Assembly (NCBI RefSeq): GCF_900114995.1
Contig: NZ_FOUX01000009.1
Span: 1 to 64,000 of the forward strand
Origin: Chitinophaga sp. YR627
GTDB lineage: Bacteria; Bacteroidota; Bacteroidia; Chitinophagales; Chitinophagaceae
Reading direction: 5' to 3'
Length of the DNA stretch: 64,000 bases
Translations under genes and position numbers: made by a program
Shown: positions 43,800-53,144 of the stretch, piece after piece
Position numbering within the stretch: position 1 is the stretch's first letter
Layout: each line of letters begins with the position of its first letter
The notes under the pieces: generated by a model
Databases searched by the model: none
Told to the model about the DNA's origin: nothing
Seen by the model: the letters and a program-made list of their open reading frames with translations, nothing else

Positions 43800-45194
43800 T
43801 TATAGGCTGTTTACAATCTCTGCCACCAGCTGCTGTAGTACCTGTTTGGCATCTCCAAACAGCATAGAAGTTTTAGGTTGGAAAAAGAGGTCATTCTCGA
43901 TACCGGCATATCCCGGTTTCATACTGCGTTTATTGACAATCACGCTTCTGGCGTTTTCTACTTCCAGTATCGGCATGCCATAGATCGGACTGGAAGGGTC
44001 GCTTTTTGCGGCCGGATTTACCACATCATTGGCCCCTAATATCAGCACTACATCCGTTGTATTAAACTGTCCGTTAGCCTGTTCCATCTCCAGCAGTTTG
44101 TCATACGACACATCTGCTTCAGCCAGCAACACGTTCATATGTCCCGGCATACGACCTGCTACCGGATGGATCGCATATCTTACTTCCACGCCCCTTGCCT
44201 CCAGCAATGTTTCCAGTTCATGACAGGCATGTTGTGCCTGTGCTACTGCCAGTCCATACCCCGGTACGATCATCACTTTATGCGCATAGGCCATCACTAC
44301 GGCTGTATCTGACAGTCCGATCTCCTTGTAGGCGCCCTGTTCGCGGGTAATGCTTCCTGCTTTTGTACCGCCAAATGCGCCGATCAGCACATTCTTCAGC
44401 GAGCGGTTCATGGCTTTACACATCAGGATGGTCAGGATAGTACCTGCCGAACCTACCAGGATACCACCGGTCAGCATCACCGGATTATTATACAGAAAGC
44501 CACCACAGGCAGCTGCCACACCGGTAAATGAATTCAACAGGGATATCACCACCGGCATATCTGCTCCGCCAATAGGCAGTACGAAAAACACGCCGTAGAT
44601 CAGCGACAGTACCAGCACTGCTGCAAACAATACCACTGTGGCGGAGGGCAATGTAACGGCCACGAATATGGTCAGCAGTACGATCACCGCCAGTACTGAC
44701 AGGTTGAGAATATGCTGTCCCTGGAAAGAAATATCCCTGATACGTCCGTTCAGCTTCCCCCATGCAATAACAGAACCTGCAAATGACACAGCACCGATGA
44801 TCATTCCTGAGAATATGATCCCCAGCTGTCCGCGTACATCCGGTATATCCGCCAGTGTACCCGCCATATGTTCAAATTCCACGATGGAGATCAGTGCCGC
44901 ACAGGCGCCTCCCATGCCATTGAACAGACTGACCATTTCAGGCATGGCGGTCATTTTCACTCTTCTTGCGGAAACAAGACCGATCACCCCTCCGACTGCA
45001 AGTCCTGTAATAATCCAGCCGTAATTATGTAATCCTTGTCCGTTATGCCTGTAAAGGAAAATCGTTCCGAGTATAGCAAGCGCCATTCCTCCCGCAGCAA
45101 TAGCATTGCCTTTCCTGGCTGTAGCGGGATTACTCAGCATCTTTAATCCGACAATAAATGTGACAGAGCCTATCAGATAGATCAGCGATAACAT
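43800..45194 (-). CDS. pntB: NAD(P) transhydrogenase beta subunit
   Basis: The beta subunit provides nine membrane helices and the NADP-binding domain III (VPGYGLAVAQAQHACHELE, GANDVVNPAA, NKRSMKPGYAGIEND). With the alpha subunits it drives hydride transfer from NADH to NADP using the proton gradient. 464 residues is normal. Third gene of the pntAA-pntAB-pntB operon. Confidence 0.96.
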   Translation of the reverse strand: MLSLIYLIGSVTFIVGLKMLSNPATARKGNAIAAGGMALAILGTIFLYRHNGQGLHNYGWIITGLAVGGVIGLVSARRVKMTAMPEMVSLFNGMGGACAALISIVEFEHMAGTLADIPDVRGQLGIIFSGMIIGAVSFAGSVIAWGKLNGRIRDISFQGQHILNLSVLAVIVLLTIFVAVTLPSATVVLFAAVLVLSLIYGVFFVLPIGGADMPVVISLLNSFTGVAAACGGFLYNNPVMLTGGILVGSAGTILTILMCKAMNRSLKNVLIGAFGGTKAGSITREQGAYKEIGLSDTAVVMAYAHKVMIVPGYGLAVAQAQHACHELETLLEARGVEVRYAIHPVAGRMPGHMNVLLAEADVSYDKLLEMEQANGQFNTTDVVLILGANDVVNPAAKSDPSSPIYGMPILEVENARSVIVNKRSMKPGYAGIENDLFFQPKTSMLFGDAKQVLQQLVAEIVNSL

Positions 45195-45214
45195 AGTGCG
45201 ATGATTAGGTACAA

Positions 45215-45529
45215 CTATTTGGTCTTTTTCGATTTGAACATCTCAAGCATTCTGTCAGTTACGACAAAGCCGCCAACTACGTTTATTGTTCCCAGTATCA
45301 CCGCCAGAAATCCCAGTATCAGCGCCAGGTAATTTTCATCACTGGCCTGTCCCATTACGATGATAGCGCCGATGATCACAACACCGTGAATTGCATTGGC
45401 GCCACTCATGAGTGGGGTATGTAATACGGATGGTACGCGTGAGATGACTTCCACGCCAAGGAAGATGGAAAGAATAACAATGTAGGTCAGCTCAAGATGT
45501 TGTTCTAAAAAAGAAAAAACAGCTTCCAT
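45215..45529 (-). CDS. pntAB: NAD(P) transhydrogenase alpha subunit, part 2
   Basis: A 104-residue membrane subunit with the three or four helices that in many bacteria form the C-terminal end of PntA (VEVISRVPSVLHTPLMSGANAIHGVV is the signature). Here it is a separate gene between pntAA and pntB, with spacings of 36 and 20 nt, as in the three-gene arrangement of other bacteria. Confidence 0.95.
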   Translation of the reverse strand: MEAVFSFLEQHLELTYIVILSIFLGVEVISRVPSVLHTPLMSGANAIHGVVIIGAIIVMGQASDENYLALILGFLAVILGTINVVGGFVVTDRMLEMFKSKKTK

Positions 45530-45565
45530 GATGGGGAATATTGATGTCAGGTAATAACAGATATT

Positions 45566-46696
45566 TTACAGCTTGACGCCTTCGGCCTGCTTCAGCCTTT
45601 CATTGGTAATAGCACCACTATGGGTGATACAGGCGCCCTGCACAATGTCATCTGAAAAGTTTAGTACGAGGTCTCCGTTCTTTATCAGTAACTGCAAAAA
45701 ATTATACACATTTTTTGCGTACAGTTTACTTGCATCTGACGGCATAGAGGAAGGGAGGTTGGAATCACCAATGATCGTAACACCCTGGTGTATGACCGTC
45801 CTGTTGTTCTCAGTAAGGGACGTATTCCCGCCCGTAGCAGCCGCTAGATCTACGATCACCGAACCCTGTTTCATTCTCTCCAGCATGGCTGTCGGGATCA
45901 GTAAGGGAGCCTTCCGGCCGGGGATCTGGGCAGTCGTGATCACGATATCTGCTTTAGCGATACTTTCCGCGATCTTATCCTGCTGTCGTTGTCTATAATC
46001 AACGCTTTGTTCCACTGCATATCCACCTGCGGCGGATGCATCGGCAGCGCCATCTACCTCTATAAACCTGGCCCCAAGGCTCATCACTTCTTCTTTCACG
46101 GCGGGTCTTGTATCAAATACTTCCACTACCGCACCCAGTCGCCTGGCAGTTGCAATGGCCTGTAAGCCGGCTACGCCTGCTCCGAGTATCAGCACTTTTG
46201 CAGGTGCAATACTACCTGCTGCGGTCATAAACATCGGGAAATAACGGCTATAACTGGTCGCTGCAACCAATACAGCCTTATAACCGGCAATATTGGCCTG
46301 TGAACTCAGTACATCCATACTTTGTGCCCTGGTAGTGCGGGGTACACTATCAAGACTGAAGGCAGTCAACTGTTTGTCAGCCCATTGCTGCATCAGTGCT
46401 GTATTATACAAAGGCTGATAAATACCGGCCAGCACCTTCCCTGCCGGGATCATCTTCCAGGACGACTCTTCTGGGATCTGTATGCTGAGGATAATATCTG
46501 CCTGTTGCAGGATCTCTCCGGCAGGTTTGATCTTGGCGCCTGCCTGTATATAAGATTCATCGGGGTAAAATGCCCGGGTTCCGGCATCTGGTTCAATCCA
46601 AACCGTTACTCCTTGTTTTTCTAACTGCTTAACTATCTCCGGCACTAAAGAAACCCTGTTTTCTCCTGGCTGTTCTTTAAGGACGCCTGCAATCAT
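45566..46696 (-). CDS. pntAA: NAD(P) transhydrogenase alpha subunit, part 1
   Basis: A 376-residue soluble NAD-binding domain I protein, related to alanine dehydrogenase. Visible motifs are RVSLVPEIVKQLEKQG, SIQIPEES, RTTRAQSMDVLSSQANIAGY, ILGAGVAGLQAIATARRLGA (Rossmann) and ITTAQIPGRKAP. First gene of the operon, divergent from the baeRF gene. Confidence 0.95.
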   Translation of the reverse strand: MIAGVLKEQPGENRVSLVPEIVKQLEKQGVTVWIEPDAGTRAFYPDESYIQAGAKIKPAGEILQQADIILSIQIPEESSWKMIPAGKVLAGIYQPLYNTALMQQWADKQLTAFSLDSVPRTTRAQSMDVLSSQANIAGYKAVLVAATSYSRYFPMFMTAAGSIAPAKVLILGAGVAGLQAIATARRLGAVVEVFDTRPAVKEEVMSLGARFIEVDGAADASAAGGYAVEQSVDYRQRQQDKIAESIAKADIVITTAQIPGRKAPLLIPTAMLERMKQGSVIVDLAAATGGNTSLTENNRTVIHQGVTIIGDSNLPSSMPSDASKLYAKNVYNFLQLLIKNGDLVLNFSDDIVQGACITHSGAITNERLKQAEGVKL

Positions 46697-46876
46697 CTAG
46701 TGGAATTTATGATCTGAATTTACGGTAGTTTTTCTAAATATAAGGTATCACAACAAGTTGAACAAAAAACTCTCCGGCTCAGCAGGAAAGGCTTGGCAGG
46801 ATATTGGTGTGCATATCATCAGAAGACAGTCCAGAATCAGGCTGAGCTTGTTTTTGAAAATCTAAACTTACATGTT

Positions 46877-48325
46877 ATGCCAAAAGATCAAAACGGAAAA
46901 TTTACCCCGATAAAAGGGAAGCCTTCCGGTAATGGAAAGGAGGGATTAGGTTTAAGAAAGTCCATTTCACCTGATGAGCTGGAAACAGACCTTGAAATGA
47001 CAGACAAATATACTATGGGGCCGGATGAACTGCAACCGGCAGTCAACGTGCGCCATCCCAACAGGGATACTGTAAAAAGAGCTGTACAACAGCAAAACGG
47101 ACGGAATACCATTACGGAGAATTCAGGCCGGAATATGGCAGATATGACCACTACAGAAGCACAGGAACTACCCGGCAGAATGGACAAAAGTATCTTTGCA
47201 GAACTGGCAGCTGAACAGGGGCGTACCTGCCTCACTATCTATATGCCTGCACATGCGTCAGGACACGAGGTAAATGAACAGCAGGACATGAAAATGTTCA
47301 AGAATATGTTGCAGCAGGCCCAGAAATTACTGGAAGAAAAAGAAGGCTCTTCTATGGCTTTACAGCAGATGCTGAACCCGGGATATGAACTCCTCAAAAA
47401 TGAAACATTCTGGCGGAATCAACAGGATGGTCTGGCCTGTTTTATCACAGCAGATTCCTTCCGTTATATGCGTCTTCCGATGAATATACAACAGCAGGTA
47501 TACTGTAACCATTCATTTATGTTAACGCCATTACTGCCGGTATTAACGAATAATGAACAGTTTTATGTGCTTACATTCAGCAAGCACAACGCAAAGCTGT
47601 TCCTGGCAGATGCATTTGGTATGAAAGAAGTACCTGTAGAAGGAATGCCGGATGGTATGGACGATGTTATACACTTTGAAGAAAAAGGCGACCAGCAGTT
47701 ATTCCGTACGGGAAGCGCGGGTGGTGGTCACGGCGCCAGTTATCACGGTATGAATTCGAATCCGGACCACAAAACAGATATCGCAAATTATCTTGAAGAA
47801 GTGGATAAAACCATGTGGAAAGAAGTGCTGCATAACAAGCACATTCCATTGATCATGGCTGCAGTCGATTATCTCCAGCCTATTTTCAGAAAGGTGACCC
47901 GCTATCAGCATGTAGCTGATGAAGCGCTTACTGGAAATTTTGAACATGAGAAAGTGACAAAAATTTACAGGCAGGCCAGAGAGAAAATGCAGCCATTTTT
48001 TGAAAGGCGTAAAGAGCAGGCTTTAGATAAATACAACAACGGATCAGCCGGAGCATTGACAGCATCCATTCCGGATGATGTCATACCTGCTACCTATTAT
48101 GGTCAGGTAGACTGCTTATTTGTTGAAAAGAATGCACAACTATGGGGTACCTTCGATGAGAAAGAAAACAGGGTGATTATACACGAAGCGCAACAACCCC
48201 AGGACGAATGCCTGCTAAATAACGCCATCACCCAAACCATTCTCCACAATGGCGATGTGTTCATTCTGGAGAAAGATAAAATGCCAGCTGAGAGCAGTAT
48301 AGCTGCTTCATTGCGCTATGCATAA
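46877..48325 (+). CDS. baeRF-family protein (release-factor-like fold)
   Basis: A 482-residue protein. Its first 110 residues are polar, Gly/Asn/Gln-rich and probably disordered; the rest matches the bacterial archaeo-eukaryotic release factor family: CLTIYMPAHASGHEVNEQQD, ETFWRNQQDGLACFITADSFRYMRLP, YVLTFSKHNAKLFLAD and a C-terminal eRF1-like middle/C-domain with IHEAQQPQDECLLNN. These proteins are thought to act at the ribosome in stress or translation control, but function is unproven. The frame extends to 46793; ATG 46877 fits the conserved beginning better. No relation to neighbours is visible. Confidence 0.8.
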   Translation: MPKDQNGKFTPIKGKPSGNGKEGLGLRKSISPDELETDLEMTDKYTMGPDELQPAVNVRHPNRDTVKRAVQQQNGRNTITENSGRNMADMTTTEAQELPGRMDKSIFAELAAEQGRTCLTIYMPAHASGHEVNEQQDMKMFKNMLQQAQKLLEEKEGSSMALQQMLNPGYELLKNETFWRNQQDGLACFITADSFRYMRLPMNIQQQVYCNHSFMLTPLLPVLTNNEQFYVLTFSKHNAKLFLADAFGMKEVPVEGMPDGMDDVIHFEEKGDQQLFRTGSAGGGHGASYHGMNSNPDHKTDIANYLEEVDKTMWKEVLHNKHIPLIMAAVDYLQPIFRKVTRYQHVADEALTGNFEHEKVTKIYRQAREKMQPFFERRKEQALDKYNNGSAGALTASIPDDVIPATYYGQVDCLFVEKNAQLWGTFDEKENRVIIHEAQQPQDECLLNNAITQTILHNGDVFILEKDKMPAESSIAASLRYA

Positions 48326-48330
48326 AATAG

Positions 48331-48360
48331 AAGACTGACCAGCTATTCCTGGTCAGTCTT
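48331..48360. terminator. Bidirectional hairpin after the baeRF gene
   Basis: Twelve-base arms AAGACTGACCAG and CTGGTCAGTCTT with a CTATTC loop and T-rich sequence on the right; it lies between convergent genes. Confidence 0.8.
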
Positions 48361-48367
48361 TCCTTTT

Positions 48368-49459
48368 TTATTCTCCTTCAGCAGGCGGTGCTGCCTGTTT
48401 AATTTTCAGTTGAAAAGTACGGGCATTAGCCGCATTATCCGGTTTCGCAGATAATGTTACGCTCTCCTTGTCTTTCAATGCATCCGGTAATGTATAATTG
48501 AAACTGATACTATCCGGCTTTCTTTCCGGATTATCCACAGGCGTATTTTCTATAGTAATACTGATATTACCTTCATTTAGTTTCTCACCTGTCAATGTGA
48601 TCAGTGCAGGTTTACCTGCCTCCAGCGGATCAGCTGTCACACCGGTTATTTTAGGCGCTCCATTTGTCAACTGGTCAGGTCTTTCTTCCTTCGGATTTGT
48701 ACGGAATAATACATCAAAAATCTCCTTCAGCTTTAATGTTGCCCTGTCTGTGAATAATCCTGACAAGAGCGATATCGTCATCAGACCATAAATATTGATG
48801 TTCGAACTGTCGTCACTCATATTCAGAAATCCTCCCCTGAACACAAAGTAAATCGCAATGGCCAGTGCGGCTGCTGTGAATGGTTTGACAACATACCAGA
48901 GCACCCAACTCTTCCGGAATTTTCCGGCGCCGATGAAAGTGGTGAATGAGGTCGATATGTGGATCATATTCCCGAGAAATCCTGCCACACCTACCAACAG
49001 CAGCAATAGTGTGTTAATATGTATCAGATCATCTTCACTTCCCTTATAATATACCTTCCGGCCATCTAACCTGATAAAGAGAGAATCATCTGTTGTCGCT
49101 GGCAGAGACGCAACTTTGACAACATCAGTTGCCGCTTTTGTAGCAGCCGTATCCGTTTTGGTTCTATCTACCTTCGCAGTATCAATGACTGTATTTACAA
49201 CCTGTTTTTGTAAATGGGCAGTATCAATGATTGAATCAACCAGGCGTACATGAAACCATTTATTGATATACAGTGAGGTGGTGTTGTCCTTCGGACCTGG
49301 TATCCTGTCCGGCCAGTGTGCGATCAGATAGATAGCGCTGAAGAATGTAAAAAAGATGATCAGTAAACCGGCCAGCCATTTCCCGGTGGACGTAATTTCA
49401 TTGCCATCATTATCCTTGTAGGGAGGAGGTTGCGGGACAGTAGTCTTCATTTCAGCCAT
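48368..49459 (-). CDS. Unknown membrane protein with TIG-like C-terminus
   Basis: A 363-residue protein of unknown family. It has a first membrane helix (LAGLLIIFFTFFSAIYLIAH, about 28-47), a Thr/Lys-rich loop containing repeated DTA segments (about 75-120), three more helices (about 148-165, 190-208, 220-240), and a C-terminal IPT/TIG-like beta domain (PKITGVTADPLEAGKPALITLTG) of about 110 residues. The domain is usually an adhesion or spacer module. No family or partner is evident. Confidence 0.7.
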   Translation of the reverse strand: MAEMKTTVPQPPPYKDNDGNEITSTGKWLAGLLIIFFTFFSAIYLIAHWPDRIPGPKDNTTSLYINKWFHVRLVDSIIDTAHLQKQVVNTVIDTAKVDRTKTDTAATKAATDVVKVASLPATTDDSLFIRLDGRKVYYKGSEDDLIHINTLLLLLVGVAGFLGNMIHISTSFTTFIGAGKFRKSWVLWYVVKPFTAAALAIAIYFVFRGGFLNMSDDSSNINIYGLMTISLLSGLFTDRATLKLKEIFDVLFRTNPKEERPDQLTNGAPKITGVTADPLEAGKPALITLTGEKLNEGNISITIENTPVDNPERKPDSISFNYTLPDALKDKESVTLSAKPDNAANARTFQLKIKQAAPPAEGE

Positions 49460-49630
49460 AAAAGATGAATTAAAATAGTTGTGAAATATTGCCTGAGCAG
49501 GCGTTACGGCATTATGTCTTTATGTGCTCATTTTGTATATGGATATCAACACGACAAATGAAGTATATGGGGTTTGGGGTCTGATTTATTTATACTACAA
49601 GTTAACAAAAAACGGGGATAATAAAAAATG

Positions 49631-49652
49631 AGGGATGCCTTTCAGCATCCCT
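49631..49652 (-). terminator. Hairpin before the glycosylase gene end
   Basis: Arms AGGGATGC and GCATCCCT around CTTTCA, with TTTTTT following on the minus strand, 10 nt after the glycosylase stop. Confidence 0.75.
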
Positions 49653-49662
49653 GTGATATCGG

Positions 49663-50442
49663 CTATTCAAATAGTTCCTGTTCGTTTGTATAATACGTTT
49701 TCCGGCCATTCAGTTCCTGTTGCTCAATAACAGCTCCCGTCGGACTATGCGTCTTTTTAGGCTGGTGTATTTTCATAAAATCACGTATCTCACCTGCAAT
49801 GATATCCGGGTGTTCTTTGCGGATCTGTTTTTCTGCTTCCTTCAGCACCTCATGAATAGCAGTATGCAGGGCTTTAACCTTTGGTGCAGGGATCTTGCTG
49901 GCAATAGAAAAAGGCGAAATACCGGCCTCCCAGAATATCTCATCTGCATAGGCATTACCGATGCCTCTGACGATATGCTGATCGAGCAATATTTTCTTGA
50001 CAGCTGTCTTTTTCTTCGCCAGTTGCTCCTTCAGAAACTCCACTGTGAATTCTTTGGATAATGCATCAGGCGCTCCCGCGACTTCGGGATTCAGCGAAGG
50101 CACTGCTGCCTTCTGAAAATCCGTCAATGCAAGTCCTTTCCCTCCTTCAAATAACAACTCAATGATCGTATGCTTATTGGTATTCTCTTCTTCGAAGTAA
50201 TACAGCTTCCCATGCAGCATCAGGTGCATGCCCAGCACGGCGTCATTTTTAAACTGGAAACGCAGCTCCTTCCCTTCCCTGTACACGCGTTCAAGTGTCT
50301 CTCCTTCCAGGGCTTTCTTAAAAGCCGCAGGCGTGTCTTTTGCTTTTTTAGTATTCTCCAGTTTAACAGCCTTCAATTTTTTGCCGGATAAAGCTTTATC
50401 GAGGTTGTGACTGAATACCTGCAGATCTGGTAATTCGGGCAT
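49663..50442 (-). CDS. Fpg/Nei-family DNA glycosylase with zinc-less finger
   Basis: A 259-residue base-excision glycosylase/AP lyase. It begins MPELPDLQVF, keeping the catalytic Pro2 and Glu3, and has the central helix-two-turn-helix motif VRGIGNAYADEIFWEAGISP with the DNA-binding Asn. The C-terminal finger has none of the four expected Cys: THSPTGAVIEQQELNGRKTYYTNEQ replaces them, while the family Arg in NGRKTYY is kept. This is a zinc-less finger as in NEIL1. Residue 6 is Asp rather than the usual Glu. The lesion range is unknown. The gene lies 75 nt behind hemY. Confidence 0.9.
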   Translation of the reverse strand: MPELPDLQVFSHNLDKALSGKKLKAVKLENTKKAKDTPAAFKKALEGETLERVYREGKELRFQFKNDAVLGMHLMLHGKLYYFEEENTNKHTIIELLFEGGKGLALTDFQKAAVPSLNPEVAGAPDALSKEFTVEFLKEQLAKKKTAVKKILLDQHIVRGIGNAYADEIFWEAGISPFSIASKIPAPKVKALHTAIHEVLKEAEKQIRKEHPDIIAGEIRDFMKIHQPKKTHSPTGAVIEQQELNGRKTYYTNEQELFE

Positions 50443-50517
50443 ATGACTGATTTATTTGGAGGATGATTGCATCATTGCGGCGCTGGCGGTGTTGAACAAA
50501 CTTCAATATAGCGATCT

Positions 50518-51846
50518 TTAGCAATACCCTTTCGCGGCCTGTATGATAGCAGGTACTGCTACGCCTGTCACGTAGTTACCTGCCAATCTGATGCCAGGAT
50601 AACGTTGTTCAAAGAAGCGGATCTGCTGTCTGGTCTGTGCATAACCTACATTCAATTGTGGGATTGCCCTGTTCCATTCACTGAAACGTTGCATTTCAGG
50701 AGGCGTTGTCAGCCCCAGCAGCTCCATCAGTTCTTTTACGACGGTCTGCTGCAGCTTTTCCGGTCCCAGCTGGTCAAACAGTTGCTCCTGTCTTGCGCCA
50801 CCTACAAACACGGTAAACAGTACCTTACCGGTGGGTACACGGGATGGAAATATAGCACTGTTACAGATAGCGCCCAGGAAGTGTTTGCCTGCTGCATGCG
50901 GCACCAGGAATCCAAAACCTGCCGGTGCTTTCTGCTGGGCTTCCTGTCCGAATCCCAGGTGTAATACGCCCATACGGGGATAAGGCACCTCGCTGAGATG
51001 TGCGGCGAGAGACGCATCAAGGCCCTGTATTGCAACAGCTGTGCTATACGCAGGTGTAGTGAAGATCACACGGGATGTGTTCAGCATGGCAGTGTTACCA
51101 CCCTCTGTATATTGTACGATATAGTCGTCTGCCCCACGGGTAACGCCCGTTATGGCACAATTGAATCTTATCTTACCAGTGAGCAGGGATTGTAATTTAT
51201 TGGTCAGTGTTGCATTACCGCCTTTAAAGGCGATGATCTTACGGCCACCCATTGCGCCCTTATTCTTCATCAGTCCCTGCGTAACACTACCGTATTTCTT
51301 TTCCCACTGTGGCAGCATCGGGAGTACTTCCCCTACTGACATCAGATCAGGATTACCTGCATAGATACCAGAGAGCACGGGTTCAAACAGGTATTCATTG
51401 ATCTCCTTTCCAAAACGGCGGGTCACAAAAGAGGAGACCGTTTCTTCTCCTTCCGGAGTAGCCGCTTTGCGAAATCTTTCAGTAAAAAGCCGCCATTTGG
51501 CGCCGCCACTGATATAGTCGGATTGCAGTATCTTAAACGGATGTGGAGATACGGCATGTAGTTTATTATTTCTGACCAGAAAGCGGTTCTTGCTGGCAGC
51601 CGCGGCTTCCAGCACCTCGTCCTGCAAACCCAGTTGATCGATATAGGCCATGAACTCAGGAGACGCTGCCAGGGAATTCGGTCCGGCATCCAGTTCATAG
51701 CCGTCAATATATAATGATCTTACAACGCCTCCTGCATAGGAAGAGGCTTCCATAATTTCATAGGGAATGCCTTGCTGCTGTAATTCGTAGGCAATACTTA
51801 GTCCGGCAATACCGGCGCCGGCAATGATAACGGGTTGTGTTTGCAT
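50518..51846 (-). CDS. hemY: Protoporphyrinogen oxidase, HemY type
   Basis: This FAD enzyme oxidises protoporphyrinogen IX to protoporphyrin IX with oxygen. The 442-residue protein opens with the Rossmann motif IIAGAGIAGLSIAYELQQQG and ends with IRLAGNYVTGVAVPAIIQAAK, the C-terminal FAD contact. It lies 25 nt after hemH and completes the last two steps of heme synthesis on the minus strand. Confidence 0.95.
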   Translation of the reverse strand: MQTQPVIIAGAGIAGLSIAYELQQQGIPYEIMEASSYAGGVVRSLYIDGYELDAGPNSLAASPEFMAYIDQLGLQDEVLEAAAASKNRFLVRNNKLHAVSPHPFKILQSDYISGGAKWRLFTERFRKAATPEGEETVSSFVTRRFGKEINEYLFEPVLSGIYAGNPDLMSVGEVLPMLPQWEKKYGSVTQGLMKNKGAMGGRKIIAFKGGNATLTNKLQSLLTGKIRFNCAITGVTRGADDYIVQYTEGGNTAMLNTSRVIFTTPAYSTAVAIQGLDASLAAHLSEVPYPRMGVLHLGFGQEAQQKAPAGFGFLVPHAAGKHFLGAICNSAIFPSRVPTGKVLFTVFVGGARQEQLFDQLGPEKLQQTVVKELMELLGLTTPPEMQRFSEWNRAIPQLNVGYAQTRQQIRFFEQRYPGIRLAGNYVTGVAVPAIIQAAKGYC

Positions 51847-51871
51847 GGTTGCGGATATTGGTCATAACTGG

Positions 51872-52900
51872 TCAGGACATCGCTGTCATCCATTTTACCA
51901 CTGCCCCCACCCATAGCGGATGTACATTCAGACAAGGTATCATGGTAAAGCTGTCGCCACCACTATTGATAAAGGTATGCTTACCTTCCACTGCAATTTC
52001 TTCCAGCGTTTCAAGACAGTCCGACACAAACGCAGGACATGCCACCAGCAAACGCTTCACTCCTTTCTTCGGCAATTCCTCCAGCGTAGCAGCTGTATAA
52101 GGTTTCAGCCATTCTTCCCTGCCCAGGCGGGACTGGAAGGTAACGCTCCACTTCTCTCTCGGTATTTTCAGTTTCTCTGCTACCAGTTCGGAGGTAATAA
52201 ATACCTGATGACGGTAACAGAACTCATGAGCAGGAGAACCAACATGGCAGCAGTCTTCTACCTGCAGACAGTGTTTCCCTGTAATATCTCCTTTTCGTAT
52301 GTGCCTCTCAGGTACACCATGATAGCTGAACAACAGGTGATCAAAGTCCTGTGAGACATATGGACGCATACTCTCTGCCAGCGCATTGATATAATCAGGC
52401 TCGCTATAGTAGGGAGGTACGATATTCAAAGTAAATGGATACTTCTTTTTCTTATGTACAGCCTTTGCGTGCTCTACAGCCGTCTCATAGGAAGACATAG
52501 CATAGTGCGGATATAAAGGCAACAGGATCACTTCTTTCAGATTGGGATTCTGTTTAAGTAACTTGTCATATGCCTCTTCCTGCGAAGGATTACCGTAACG
52601 CATAGAGATTTCCACTGGCATCTGCAGATCATGCTGTACAGCATTCTGCAATTGCTTTGTCAGTGCGATCAGCGGAGACCCCTCTTCCCACCAGATGGAT
52701 TTATAAGCCTCTGCTGACTTAGGCGCACGCCTTGGTACTATAATACCTTTGATCAGCATTAAACGGAACAGATACGGATAATCAATTACCCGTTTATCCA
52801 TTAAAAACTCATTGAGATAACGCTTAACATCCGGTACTGCCGTAGAATCCGGCGAACCCAGGTTCATCAGAATAATTCCTTTATCAGATTTAGCTTCCAT
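51872..52900 (-). CDS. hemH: Ferrochelatase
   Basis: HemH inserts ferrous iron into protoporphyrin IX. The catalytic His is in LLFSYHGVPERH and Glu in CLETLEEI. A Cys-rich segment (HCLQVEDCCH, HEFCYRH) in the middle resembles the pattern common in Bacteroidota enzymes. The 342-residue length is normal. It is the first gene of the hemH-hemY pair, with a promoter at 52949-52921. Confidence 0.96.
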   Translation of the reverse strand: MEAKSDKGIILMNLGSPDSTAVPDVKRYLNEFLMDKRVIDYPYLFRLMLIKGIIVPRRAPKSAEAYKSIWWEEGSPLIALTKQLQNAVQHDLQMPVEISMRYGNPSQEEAYDKLLKQNPNLKEVILLPLYPHYAMSSYETAVEHAKAVHKKKKYPFTLNIVPPYYSEPDYINALAESMRPYVSQDFDHLLFSYHGVPERHIRKGDITGKHCLQVEDCCHVGSPAHEFCYRHQVFITSELVAEKLKIPREKWSVTFQSRLGREEWLKPYTAATLEELPKKGVKRLLVACPAFVSDCLETLEEIAVEGKHTFINSGGDSFTMIPCLNVHPLWVGAVVKWMTAMS

Positions 52901-52920
52901 CCTTATACTTAAAATTGTTG

Positions 52921-52949
52921 CAAATGTAATGGCTTATCCGGCCTGCAAA
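52921..52949 (-). promoter_or_regulatory. Promoter of hemH-hemY
   Basis: On the minus strand TTTG (52949-52946), 17 nt, TACATTTG (52928-52921) match the consensus; the -7 element ends 20 nt before the hemH ATG. Confidence 0.6.
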
Positions 52950-53092
52950 TGTCATACAATTGTTGAAATAATTTAATTATTAACTATAATGTAATAGATA
53001 ACGTATATCAGTATGTAAACTGACAAAAGTCATTTTTATGCATGTCATTCTACCAGCAGTAGAAATGACACACTAATGACAGCCTCCTGCCC

Positions 53093-53120
53093 TTTCTTGC
53101 AGTCTATGCAAGTATTTTTG
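53093..53120 (+). promoter_or_regulatory. Promoter of the hemA operon
   Basis: TATTTTTG (53113-53120) matches the -7 element; TTTC (53093-53096) lies 16 nt upstream in place of TTTG. Its position inside the longer reading frame supports the start at 53145. Confidence 0.5.
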
Positions 53121-53144
53121 CACCCGGAAGCTTATAAGAACAAA

